DNA of 64,000 bases from Bacteroidales bacterium (GCA_009785425.1 WQWI01000004.1:41381-105380), one strand, 5' to 3'. Shown: positions 8,628-16,174, numbered from the stretch's first letter. A program made the numbers and translations. The notes: generated by a model from the letters alone, not told the origin.

Positions 8628-8830
8628 ATAAAAAAAGCGAACTCACTATGTCCGCTATCGAGGTATTCAACGACCCGCAACCCGAAATATAATAAGCCCG
8701 CTGATTGCGAGCGTTATTATTTCTTGGATTGCTACTGAATGTGTTGAATTTTCGATAGTGAGAACTTGTAACGCTTATATGTCTTCTGCCTTTCTTCTGT
8801 TCTATATTTTTTTGATTTTTTGATATTTGA
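8628..8830 (-). ncRNA. Structured RNA, copy A (on the element)
   Basis: A standalone minus-strand unit with a promoter at 8836-8843 and a U-run end at 8630-8636. It folds as a long rod: closing pairs 8636-8639/8772-8775, 8642-8646/8758-8762, 8655-8671/8743-8758, a long upper stem around 8677-8695/8714-8732, and an apical hairpin 8696-8701/8707-8712. It shares the block GGTATTCRACRACCCGCA (plus-strand reading, 8662-8679) and the whole fold with the RNA at 41412-41599. Where stem sequences differ, pairing is kept. It is not a family I can name. The ~200-nt rod with an internal bubble near the base recalls 6S RNA. Confidence 0.75.
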
Positions 8831-8835
8831 TGGTG

Positions 8836-8843
8836 CAAATATA
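8836..8843 (-). promoter_or_regulatory. -7 box for structured RNA A
   Basis: TATATTTG on the minus strand. It is divergent from, and nearly adjacent to, the box for the Rep-like gene at 8857-8864. Confidence 0.7.
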
Positions 8844-8856
8844 CGAATTTTTTTTG

Positions 8857-8864
8857 TATTTTTG
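8857..8864 (+). promoter_or_regulatory. -7 box for the Rep-like gene
   Basis: TATTTTTG, 66 nt before the ATG at 8931. It is back to back with the promoter for RNA A, so the two may be co-regulated. Confidence 0.6.
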
Positions 8865-8930
8865 TGGATTGTTTGGTAGAACGTAGTAAAATGGTGGCGA
8901 AAATCGCTCGAAATCCTAAAACGAAAATGT

Positions 8931-10034
8931 ATGATTGATAATGTGAAAATAACGCTATACGGCTTTTCGGGAAGTTTTAAAAATTGCGAATATGTTAGAT
9001 ATTTTAAGAGTAAAAAATTTGGCTATGAATATAACGGATATAGGCTAAATAGAGTTGGGAGTGGGCGAACGCATTTGGAAATTCGAGAATATGCTACGGG
9101 AAGAATGACGATTAAGGGCAGTTTGAAAAAATGGTATTTTAAGGGTAATACTCGTGCTGATTTAACGAAGTCGGAGTTTATCGAAGTTTTGGAAATAATC
9201 GCTAAAAAATTAAAAATTCCGTTTGATGAAATTTGTCGTGGAGCTGTTACGAATTGCGAGATTGGGCAAACTGTAAAAATTGGAAAAACGAAAGATAGCG
9301 TAGATAGCATTTTGCGTTCGCTCGTTGCGTACGGCGATGGGAGATTGAGAAGAAAGCAAGTAGGTACAACCGTTTATTTTTTGGAAAAAGGCGAATTTGA
9401 AGAGGGCAAAAAAAAAGATAGAACGAAGTCGCTGAAAATTTACGATAAAGTTGAGGAAATTTTGGTTAGCAAGGACGCTCCGCCCGCCGAAAAAAGAAGA
9501 ATGGAAACCTTTCAAAAACTTGGTATTAAATTCCTGCGAATTGAATTTACCTTGAATAATAAAAGGGCGTTTCGTCAAAGTGGATTGAGAAATGTTAATA
9601 CCCTTGGAGATTTGATAACTTACTTCTCGAATTTATATGAATTTTGGGCGTATGAGATTAAGCGTATAACCGTTTATTCCGCCCTTGATGAAAAGAAGAT
9701 GTCGGCAAAGGATATTGCGTTTATGAGCGACTTGAAAAAATATGAATACCCGCTCTTCGTTGAAATGAAAAAAGGTACTTGTGAATCCGATACAGAAAAA
9801 GGATTGAAATCGGCGAAAAGCAAAGTGGCACGAAAAATAAATAATCTGATTGTCAAAAATCCCTCTATGGAAAATTTCCGTCGAACGCTCTTACGTTGGA
9901 ATGTTTTAATACATTTGCAACGAAAAAGAAAGCGTGGCGAAGAATTTTTGTTTTTAGCGGAAAACCTCTTCGTTGATAAAGAAAAAGTAAGGTTCAGTAA
10001 TCCTTGTTTTACTGGAACGGCAGGGAAAAAGTAA
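8931..10034 (+). CDS. Probable phage/plasmid-type replication initiation protein
   Basis: 367 residues, very basic, and the only plus-strand gene of the element. The opening MIDNVKITLYGF, the alternating beta/basic pattern (TRADLTKSEFIEVLE, then TNCEIGQTVKI) and the length resemble replication initiators of the gene II/X type in small phages and plasmids. That family nicks the origin and starts rolling-circle replication. I cannot point with certainty to the HUH histidines or the catalytic tyrosine, so the call rests on overall character and context. The stretch after it (10035-10519) is non-coding and rich in hairpins, as expected near an origin. Confidence 0.5.
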   Translation: MIDNVKITLYGFSGSFKNCEYVRYFKSKKFGYEYNGYRLNRVGSGRTHLEIREYATGRMTIKGSLKKWYFKGNTRADLTKSEFIEVLEIIAKKLKIPFDEICRGAVTNCEIGQTVKIGKTKDSVDSILRSLVAYGDGRLRRKQVGTTVYFLEKGEFEEGKKKDRTKSLKIYDKVEEILVSKDAPPAEKRRMETFQKLGIKFLRIEFTLNNKRAFRQSGLRNVNTLGDLITYFSNLYEFWAYEIKRITVYSALDEKKMSAKDIAFMSDLKKYEYPLFVEMKKGTCESDTEKGLKSAKSKVARKINNLIVKNPSMENFRRTLLRWNVLIHLQRKRKRGEEFLFLAENLFVDKEKVRFSNPCFTGTAGKK

Positions 10035-10519
10035 GTGTTTTAGTTCCGATTTGATATGAATATAATAGTAAGTAGAAATAGTAACCTACTATCTCTGTAA
10101 TACTACTGTAATAGGCTTAATGAGAAACCGAGATAACTTGTAAAAAAAAGATTAAAAAAAAGAATGCCGTAACACGATTTGAGTGTACGGCACTAATGCT
10201 GGGGGGTACGGTGGGGGGTGTCCTAACACCCCCCCCGATATTCTTGAAGATAAAATCTTGAAATGATAAAATATGCTTTGTATTGGAACGATATGAAATC
10301 GTGAAAAAGAAAGGAGTGGGTTAAGAACGAAGTTTTTAGTGGCAAGCAAAATTTCTTCTGAAAATTCTATTTTAGTGCCTTCGTTTCGTTCCAGTGATAG
10401 TTAGGTGTTAAATTTCACTTTTCAACGCTTAAATTGAAGAAAAACGCCCTAATTTTGACCGTTACTGATTGCGGTTAATCCGAGCGAACTTGATATTGTA
10501 AAATTCTATCTCAAAATTT
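10035..10519. other. Non-coding hairpin-rich region, possible origin
   Basis: 485 bp without a credible gene between the convergent Rep-like and HTH genes. It contains an imperfect hairpin at 10165-10192 (tgccgt...acggca) and a GC-rich hairpin at 10213-10234 (ggggggtgt/acacccccc) next to a further G-run. A copy of gtaacct at 10081-10087 matches motifs near the left end. Possible roles are replication origin or terminator; neither is proven. Confidence 0.45.
10213..10234. other. GC-rich hairpin in the element
   Basis: A perfect 9-bp stem (ggggggtgt/acacccccc) with a 4-nt loop, strikingly GC-rich in an AT-rich region. It is followed by more C residues rather than a T-run, so it looks more like an origin or recombination structure than a terminator. 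Confidence 0.55.
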
Positions 10520-10885
10520 CTAATCGAAATCGCCTGCTTTCAACCTTTCGATGTAAATATGAACGTCGTTGAGCGTGTAAATATAACTCTTCCCTGGTTT
10601 GACCCCGACTAATCTTTTATTATTGCGTAATCGTTGGAGTGTAGATTTGGAAACGTCTAACCGCTCACGGACTTCTTTCTCTGTGAGAGTGCTTTTTTCT
10701 ACTACGGTTTCTACTATTTTGGAGTTAATTCTTTTGAGTAAAAGAGCGTTGATTTGCTTTTGCTCCTCAAAATACTTTTGAGTAAGTTTAGTGATAAGTT
10801 TTGCGGAACTATCTTGCTTTTTGAATAACGCTTTGAGTTCGTTAGCGATGTTTTCGCCGTTCGATTTTGGAGTGCTTGTTTTCAT
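10520..10885 (-). CDS. Excisionase-like helix-turn-helix protein
   Basis: 121 residues. A predicted coiled region (residues about 15-60) precedes a MerR/HTH_17-type DNA-binding domain: LTEKEVRERLDVSKSTLQRLRNN, then VGVKPGKSYIYTLNDVHIYIERL. Proteins of this kind next to Bacteroidota tyrosine integrases act as excisionases or recombination directionality factors. It lies 2 nt downstream of the integrase on the same strand, so the two are probably expressed together. Confidence 0.75.
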   Translation of the reverse strand: MKTSTPKSNGENIANELKALFKKQDSSAKLITKLTQKYFEEQKQINALLLKRINSKIVETVVEKSTLTEKEVRERLDVSKSTLQRLRNNKRLVGVKPGKSYIYTLNDVHIYIERLKAGDFD

Positions 10886-10887
10886 TG

Positions 10888-12087
10888 CTACTTCTTGGTT
10901 TTATTTTTTCTTGATAAAAAATTCCTGCCTTTTTCTTTGTGTTTTTTGAGTGATTTTTCGCTGAAATTGAGATAGCGTTGCGTCGTCTTTATGTCTGTAT
11001 GTCCGAGTAATTGTGATATTGTGTAGATGTCTTCCCCGTCTTCGAGTTGTAATGTGGCGAATGTCCGTCTTGCGGTATGAAAACCGATTTTCTTTGTAAT
11101 ACCCGCTGACTCGACTATTTTTTTTGTGTATTGTCGATATGTGTTTTCTTTGTATGTTTTTGGAAATACAAATAAACTTCCGTCTTTTTTAGTTTTGTAA
11201 AATTCTGCGATAACTTTTGCTGCTGCGGGTGTCATAATGACCGCTACTGAATCGTCCGTTTTTACCTGACTTTTTTTAATTTCTTGTTTTTTGAAATCTA
11301 CTTCTGACCAACGTAGTTCTAAAATGTCGGAAATTCTAAAACCTGTATAGCACCCGAATAAAAACATCTGTAACGCTTGTCTTTTTCCCGAAGAACGCTC
11401 GAAAGTTTCGACTAAATCTTCTAACTTGAAAACCTCGTCTTCTTCTAAATAATCTTTTTTGGTTTTTTTTACTCTAATAGTGTAGTTTTGATAGGAATTG
11501 CTGATTGGGAAATCGTGCCTTTTTAGGTCTGCTACAACTGATTTTAATCTCTTTTGTTCGGTTGCTATTCCGCCGTCTTTACGACCTTTTTTGCGTAGAT
11601 AGGTTTCGTAGTCTTCGAGAAGTTTGAGGCTTATGTCGAAAATTCTTACATTATGTCGAAATTCTTGAAAAACTCTTTGGGAACTTTGGTAAGTTTTTAT
11701 CGTTTTATCTCTCCAACCCCTTTCTTTACCCCTCTCTATGTACTGTAAATAGTGGTCGTGGAAAGATTGATTTTCGAGTTTAATATCGTTATTTTTTCCG
11801 TTGAGAAAATCATCGACGGTTTGTTTGGAAATCTTAATTTTTGCGTCGATTTTTGCGTAAAGATGGTTTTCTATTTCTGATTTTTTATCTTGGATAATTT
11901 TTCGTAGTCGAGGGTTTTTAGGCTCTTGTTTGATAAAATCCCATTCGTCTTTCGTAGCGTGGAAACCTGTTGGGATTTTTACGGGGTTTCCCGAAATTGT
12001 AAACCTAAAAATAATCGGTGCTTTTCCTGTTTTTTTGGAAGTTTTTTCCGTTTTTAATGACCCTCGAATGGGTGTGAATTTTGACAT
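10888..12087 (-). CDS. Tyrosine recombinase/integrase
   Basis: 399 residues from the ATG at 12087 (MSKFTPIRG). The longer frame to 12156 crosses the promoter. Domains in order: an N-terminal arm-binding domain (residues about 1-90), a SAM-like core-binding domain (about 100-205), and a C-terminal catalytic domain. The catalytic residues are visible: Arg in TGFRISDILELRW, HTARR, His in LLGHTDIKT and Tyr in QRYLNF. It inserts and excises the element through the candidate core repeats. It sits at the right end, close to the candidate attR, as is typical. Confidence 0.93.
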   Translation of the reverse strand: MSKFTPIRGSLKTEKTSKKTGKAPIIFRFTISGNPVKIPTGFHATKDEWDFIKQEPKNPRLRKIIQDKKSEIENHLYAKIDAKIKISKQTVDDFLNGKNNDIKLENQSFHDHYLQYIERGKERGWRDKTIKTYQSSQRVFQEFRHNVRIFDISLKLLEDYETYLRKKGRKDGGIATEQKRLKSVVADLKRHDFPISNSYQNYTIRVKKTKKDYLEEDEVFKLEDLVETFERSSGKRQALQMFLFGCYTGFRISDILELRWSEVDFKKQEIKKSQVKTDDSVAVIMTPAAAKVIAEFYKTKKDGSLFVFPKTYKENTYRQYTKKIVESAGITKKIGFHTARRTFATLQLEDGEDIYTISQLLGHTDIKTTQRYLNFSEKSLKKHKEKGRNFLSRKNKTKK

Positions 12088-12207
12088 TGTTCGAATTTTT
12101 TCGGATTTCTGTGGGTAAAGATACGAAAAAAATTGCGAATAAAAAAATTCTGTCAAAAAAAGACTTTTGCAATCTACTGAAAATCTGAAAGTTGATTTTT
12201 TGAAATA

Positions 12208-12229
12208 CGCCCCCTTTTCCGCCCCCGTT
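12208..12229. repeat. Arm-type direct repeat, right copy
   Basis: The pattern CGCCCCC-N6-GCCCCCGTT, partner of 6370-6391, in the same orientation. Confidence 0.55.
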
Positions 12230-12290
12230 GAAATTAGAAAAGGCTATTAGTGGCGAAAAATAACGTGGTTCGAGAAAAAACGAAAATATC

Positions 12291-12305
12291 GCGTAGTTAA
12301 ATACG
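12291..12305. other. Candidate right attachment core (attR)
   Basis: gcgtagttaaatacg, one mismatch to 6245-6259. It extends to a perfect palindromic frame (gcgta-N6-tacgc). Confidence 0.5.
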
Positions 12306-12343
12306 CAAAAAATTTCTTGAAAAAAAAGCGTTAGCTTCGTCTT

Positions 12344-12467
12344 GTTTTATTGAAACTTAGACACTTCAAAAGACAGCAAGGCGAGTAAAAGTTACGCTCA
12401 CGGGAAACCGTGAGCTTTTACTCGTAAAACATTTGCTGTCAAAGGTAGTCTAAGACCTCAATAAAAC
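12344..12467. other. Large nested inverted repeat before the peptide-export locus
   Basis: A 124-nt symmetric structure made of nested stems: 12344-12353/12458-12467 (gttttattga), 12356-12362/12448-12454 (cttagac), 12372-12379/12433-12440 (gacagcaa), 12382-12391/12415-12424 (cgagtaaaag) and 12396-12403/12408-12415 (gctcacgg), with a gaaa loop. It ends two bases before an ATG. It could be an RNA leader or attenuator, a MITE-like insertion or the scar of an insertion next to the element. Confidence 0.7.
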
Positions 12468-12529
12468 AGATGAAAATATCAAGAGTAACTGCTCACGTTT
12501 TTCATTTTAAACCCCAAACACAACAACCT

Positions 12530-13678
12530 ATGCCTGACCAAAAAATCCTCCCTTCCACCTTTACCGAAATCTCCGTAGAACACATTCTGCGTAAGTATAG
12601 TCGAACACCAAAAATAATTTATTGGAGTGTGCTAATACTGTTTGTTGCCGGTTTTGTTTCAATGTTTTTTATTCATGTCGATGTCAGTGTTCGAGCACAA
12701 GGCATCTTGCGAACATCCGGCGAACGCGTCTTTCCAAAAGCAACCGGCACGGGCTACATAAAATATATCAATCCCTCTTTACGAGAAAACGCAATCGTAA
12801 CGGCGGGTGACACGCTCATCATTATCGGACGAGACACCTGGGGCGAACAACTCCAAGCTGCCCAGCAACGCATGGAGGAATTGAACGACCTGCTCGCCGA
12901 TTTGGCAATTTTAGTAAACATACCTTACAGAGGAGCAAAAGGAAATTTCCCCCCACTTCCCAATCTGAAAACCGCCTTGTATCAACAAAGTTTTGAACTT
13001 TTTCGCCGTCGCAATCAAAACAATTTGCAGTTAGTTGCTACAACAAGAACAATCTATAACAGAGATAGGCAGTTGTTTACTCAACGTGTGGTTGCACAAG
13101 AGGAAATGGAACGCTCCAAAGCCGAATTCGACCGAGCCATGGCTACACTTTCCACACTCTACAACGAACAGATGAGCCAGTGGCACACCGAAAAGCAGAG
13201 ATACCTCAACGAACAATTAGAATTACAATCCCGAATCAATCAACTTAGGATTCAGAAACAGGAGTTGGTTGTAATTGCCTCGACAAGCGGAAGTGTGCAA
13301 CAGTTGCGAGGTTTGAGAGTAGGTAGTTTTATTACCGAAGGCGAAATCCTAATGGAAGTTTCTCCCGAAGGCAATCTTTATGCGGAAGCTTTTGTTAGTC
13401 CGCGAGATATTGGACTGATTAGAATCGGACAGCGAGCCATGCTGCAGATTGATGCGTTTAACTTCAACCAGTGGGGTATGCTCGAGGCAGAGGTTATCGA
13501 CATTGCCCACGACATCAATATGTTTGAAGGCACGCAAGTCCCGTTTTTCAGAGTGCTTGGTTTGCCCGAAAGAGATTACATGATGCTCCGCAACGGCTAC
13601 CAAGCCGAGTTAATGCGAGGCATGACATTTACCGTACGCTTTGTTGTGGCACGGCGGACAACGATAAATGTTACATAG
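12530..13678 (+). CDS. HlyD-family secretion adaptor
   Basis: 382 residues from the ATG at 12530 (MPDQKILPSTFTEIS). An in-frame ATG at 12470 is less likely because it abuts the large hairpin. One transmembrane helix near residues 30-50 (IIYWSVLILFVAGFVSMFF) is followed by a biotinyl-lipoyl-like half (VRAQGILRTSGERVFPKATGTG), a long coiled coil (about 100-235) and the second lipoyl/beta-barrel half. It forms the periplasmic bridge of a type I-like exporter. The gene directly precedes the ABC exporter and the double-glycine peptide, which suggests export of that peptide. Confidence 0.85.
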   Translation: MPDQKILPSTFTEISVEHILRKYSRTPKIIYWSVLILFVAGFVSMFFIHVDVSVRAQGILRTSGERVFPKATGTGYIKYINPSLRENAIVTAGDTLIIIGRDTWGEQLQAAQQRMEELNDLLADLAILVNIPYRGAKGNFPPLPNLKTALYQQSFELFRRRNQNNLQLVATTRTIYNRDRQLFTQRVVAQEEMERSKAEFDRAMATLSTLYNEQMSQWHTEKQRYLNEQLELQSRINQLRIQKQELVVIASTSGSVQQLRGLRVGSFITEGEILMEVSPEGNLYAEAFVSPRDIGLIRIGQRAMLQIDAFNFNQWGMLEAEVIDIAHDINMFEGTQVPFFRVLGLPERDYMMLRNGYQAELMRGMTFTVRFVVARRTTINVT

Positions 13679-13690
13679 CCACACTATAGC

Positions 13691-13729
13691 AAGCAGATTC
13701 CTCACTTCACTGCGTTCCGTTCGGAATGG
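13691..13729. repeat. Short dispersed repeat overlapping the ABC exporter start
   Basis: agcagattcctcacttcact followed by gcgttccgttcggaatgg. It belongs to the same family as 40074-40109 and 40193-40218. Its final ATG (13726) is used as the start codon of the exporter. Confidence 0.7.
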
Positions 13730-15480
13730 ACGAATTCAAAAAAGGCAATCAAAAAATCTCGGTTGTAACTCGTATGTGGCATTTGTTCAAACCCAACATC
13801 AAGGATTTATCGCAAGCAATTTTTGGTGCTGTAGTTTATACGATCATTGGTTTGGCATCGGCAATTTATGTGCGAAACATCGTGGATAATGTAATCCCCG
13901 AAGGCAACCAGAATCTGTTGAATTTATTGGGTGTTGTGATGGTTGCCCTTTTGTTATCGGCGATATTTATCAACTTTTTCAAAACCATAATAGTGATACG
14001 CACCGGACAAAAAATAGACGTGCGGCTCATTTTGGGCTATTACAAACACATGCTTCGACTGCCTCAAACGTTTTTTGATAATATGCGTTCGGGAGAAATC
14101 ATTTCACGTATCAACGATGCCATGAAAGTTCGTCTGTTTATCAACGAAACGCTGCTTAATTTATTGGTATCAATCATGATTTTGGTATTTTCGTTTCTTT
14201 TGATGTTTACCTATTATTGGAAACTTGCTTTAGTTATCGCTTGCGTAATTCCGCTCTATGCACTGATTTACTACCTCTATAATTTAGCAAACCGCAAGAT
14301 CCAGCGTAAACTGATGGAGGATGGAGCCGAGCTCGAAGCTCATGTTGTGGAATCACTCAATACCATTGGCACAATAAAACGTTTTGGGTTGGAAGATTTC
14401 TCCGGGCTCAACACAGAAGTACGTTTTGTGAAACTTTTGAAATCTATCTATACATCAAGCAAAACAGCCTTATGGGCGAATACCTCGTCGGAATTTGTTT
14501 CCCGACTGTTTACTATTATTCTGCTTTGGGCAGGAACGCTGTTTGTGATTGACAACCAAATTACGCCCGGTGAATTGCTTGCATTTTATGCACTTATCGG
14601 GTATTTTATTGGACCTGTGAGTAACCTTATCGGTATGAATCGCAGTTGGCAAGATGCTCGCATTGCAGCCGATCGTTTGTTTGAAATTATGGATTTGGAA
14701 AGTGAGGATACCACAAAAAAACTACCGTTTACAAAAGAACAAATCGGCGATATTTCGTTTTCTGATGTGAACTTCCGCTACGGTTCTCGAGAAATAATTT
14801 TCGATGGACTAAATGTTACGTTTGAAAAAGGCAAAATCAATGCCGTTGTTGGCGAGAGCGGTTCTGGGAAAAGTTCGCTTTTAGCAATTCTACAAAACCT
14901 GTATCCCCTGCAAAATGGGCAGGTTTGCATTGGCGGTTTGGATGTTCGCCATATTGACCCCGCAAGCCTACGAGACCTTATTGCTTTGGTGCCTCAGCAA
15001 ATAGATTTGTTTGGTGGCACACTTTTGGAAAATATCACGCTTGGCGATTTTGAACCGGATATTCCGAAAGTATTTGCATTATGTGAGCAAATCGGCTTGA
15101 TGCCATTTATTCAGACTTTGCCCGAAGGTATGCAAACGCAGGTAGGAGAAAAAGGCTCAAAGCTCAGTGGCGGACAGCGACAGCGTGTTGCCATTGCAAG
15201 AGCGTTGTATCGCAATCCCGAAATTTTAGCGTTAGACGAAGCCACTTCGGCTCTCGACAGCGAATCCGAAAAGTATATCAAAGATGTGATTGCAAACCTG
15301 CGAGCGGAAGGAAAAACCATCATCATTATCGCCCACCGCTTGGCAACCATCACGCAAGCCGACAACATTTTTGTACTCAACGAAGGAAAACTTGTAGAGC
15401 AAGGCACGCATGGTGAATTGCTTGCAAGCAACGGGCGGTATGCTGGCTATTGGCGGGCACAAACGCAGGTATTCAATTAA
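13726..15480 (+). CDS. Peptide-type ABC exporter without peptidase domain
   Basis: 584 residues: a six-helix exporter domain (about 25-310), then an ATPase domain with Walker A GESGSGKSS (about 382-390), signature LSGGQRQRVAIARAL, Walker B ILALDEATSALD and the H-loop IIIAHRLAT. The membrane segment PQTFFDNMRSGEIISRINDA resembles peptidase-containing bacteriocin exporters, but there is no N-terminal C39 domain and no room for one after the HlyD gene. Leader removal would therefore need another peptidase. The start codon lies in a dispersed repeat, so the native start may have been altered. Confidence 0.85.
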   Translation: MDEFKKGNQKISVVTRMWHLFKPNIKDLSQAIFGAVVYTIIGLASAIYVRNIVDNVIPEGNQNLLNLLGVVMVALLLSAIFINFFKTIIVIRTGQKIDVRLILGYYKHMLRLPQTFFDNMRSGEIISRINDAMKVRLFINETLLNLLVSIMILVFSFLLMFTYYWKLALVIACVIPLYALIYYLYNLANRKIQRKLMEDGAELEAHVVESLNTIGTIKRFGLEDFSGLNTEVRFVKLLKSIYTSSKTALWANTSSEFVSRLFTIILLWAGTLFVIDNQITPGELLAFYALIGYFIGPVSNLIGMNRSWQDARIAADRLFEIMDLESEDTTKKLPFTKEQIGDISFSDVNFRYGSREIIFDGLNVTFEKGKINAVVGESGSGKSSLLAILQNLYPLQNGQVCIGGLDVRHIDPASLRDLIALVPQQIDLFGGTLLENITLGDFEPDIPKVFALCEQIGLMPFIQTLPEGMQTQVGEKGSKLSGGQRQRVAIARALYRNPEILALDEATSALDSESEKYIKDVIANLRAEGKTIIIIAHRLATITQADNIFVLNEGKLVEQGTHGELLASNGRYAGYWRAQTQVFN

Positions 15481-15543
15481 CGTTCCCTTCGACTCCGCTC
15501 AGGGAACGAGCCATGCTGGTGGCTGAGCGGAGTCGAAGCCACC
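15481..15543. repeat. Twin-hairpin dispersed repeat
   Basis: Two adjacent hairpins: cgttccct...agggaacg (15481-15508) and ggtggct...agccacc (15518-15543). Their loops (tcgactccgctc and gagcggagtcga) are perfect complements of each other. Related sequence occurs inside genes at 45219-45296 and 57664-57684. Confidence 0.8.
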
Positions 15544-15586
15544 AATACGCAAATCAAAAAAATAAAAACCAAAAAACCAAAGAACT

Positions 15587-15961
15587 ATGAACCGATTCGC
15601 CTTTTTTGACAAACTGATCCTTTTAGAAAAACTAATCCGGCAAGAGTGCACCGGAACACCGGATCAATTAGCAGAGCGACTTTCCGTCAGTCGTAGAACG
15701 GTGTATAATATGATTGACATACTTGAATCTTACGATGCAAAAATTGAGTTCATTCGCAGGCGGCAAACGTTCTGTTACACAGACGGGAAATTTGTCGATA
15801 TAACCATAGACATAAAATTACTTACCGACATGACTGCGGAAGAACTGGTTGAGGTTTCGGGCGGTGCAAAACTAAATTCGTCTCTTTTTTATTCCGTGCT
15901 TTTTAGTTGCACGGAAGAATTGTATCTTTGTAGTCGGAAATATTTTACAGCGTACGAGTAG
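15587..15961 (+). CDS. HTH protein with a C-terminal double-glycine-like motif
   Basis: 124 residues. Residues about 8-62 form a winged HTH of the HTH_11 type (TPDQLAERLSVSRRTVYNMIDIL). Residues 81-93 (DMTAEELVEVSGG) closely resemble a double-glycine leader and the motif EMTQQELLEINGG of the peptide encoded 49 nt downstream. After the GG comes a ~31-residue tail with two Cys. It may be a regulator fused to a leader-like segment, or a regulator that senses the export system. It lies between the exporter and the peptide gene on the same strand. Confidence 0.65.
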   Translation: MNRFAFFDKLILLEKLIRQECTGTPDQLAERLSVSRRTVYNMIDILESYDAKIEFIRRRQTFCYTDGKFVDITIDIKLLTDMTAEELVEVSGGAKLNSSLFYSVLFSCTEELYLCSRKYFTAYE

Positions 15962-16009
15962 AATGTTTTCGAAAACAAACAAATTATTAACTCATAAAAA
16001 TTAAACATT

Positions 16010-16165
16010 ATGAAAAATTTTGACTTAGACGATTATGGCGTAGTAGAAATGACTCAGCAAGAATTGCTGGAAATTAATGGCGGTGGAGGTTTGGGCAAAT
16101 ACCTGCATTTCATTCACCGTCTTTGGTGTGGTTGTTCAGATTGGACCTGCATGCCGTTAAAGTGA
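16010..16165 (+). CDS. Double-glycine leader peptide, bacteriocin-like
   Basis: A 51-residue peptide, too short for usual gene calling. The leader (residues 1-25) is acidic and ends ELLEINGG, the classical double-glycine processing site. Cleavage after Gly25 would release a 26-residue core that is glycine-rich at first, then aromatic and basic, with Cys40, Cys42 and Cys47. It follows HlyD, ABC exporter and HTH genes and is directly followed by a terminator, so it is the likely cargo of the exporter. It could be a bacteriocin or a signalling peptide; modification of the cysteines is possible, but no modifying enzyme is adjacent. Confidence 0.75.
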   Translation: MKNFDLDDYGVVEMTQQELLEINGGGGLGKYLHFIHRLWCGCSDWTCMPLK

Positions 16166-16174
16166 GTGTTCCAG

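Larger units (their letters stand above)
6245..12305. mobile_element. Integrated element with tyrosine integrase and Rep-like protein
   Basis: Roughly 6.06 kb between a 15-bp direct repeat (gcgtagttaaNtacg, one mismatch) at 6245-6259 and 12291-12305. Inside are, from left to right, a macro-domain gene, a YopX/glycosylase-like gene, a structured RNA, a Rep-like gene, a non-coding patch with hairpins, an excisionase-like HTH gene and the integrase. The integrase next to one end, with arm-type repeats just inside each end, fits a site-specific integrative element. No conjugation, capsid or mobilisation gene was recognised, so it may be an integrated plasmid, a satellite or a mobilisable element. 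The boundaries are inferred from the repeats and not proven. Confidence 0.7.
12088..12343. other. Right end region of the integrated element
   Basis: Non-coding DNA holding the integrase -7 box (TATCTTTA on the minus strand, 12116-12123), the right arm-type repeat (12208-12229) and the candidate right core (12291-12305). Nothing else is recognised before the large hairpin that begins at 12344. Confidence 0.55.

Noticed and set aside
8605..8838. 77-residue minus-strand frame over structured RNA A
   Set aside because: It runs through the stems and is not preserved as a frame in copy B; the structure explains the conservation better.
13726..14160. C39 peptidase domain in the exporter
   Set aside because: No catalytic Cys/His motif; the sequence enters the membrane domain within about 30 residues.
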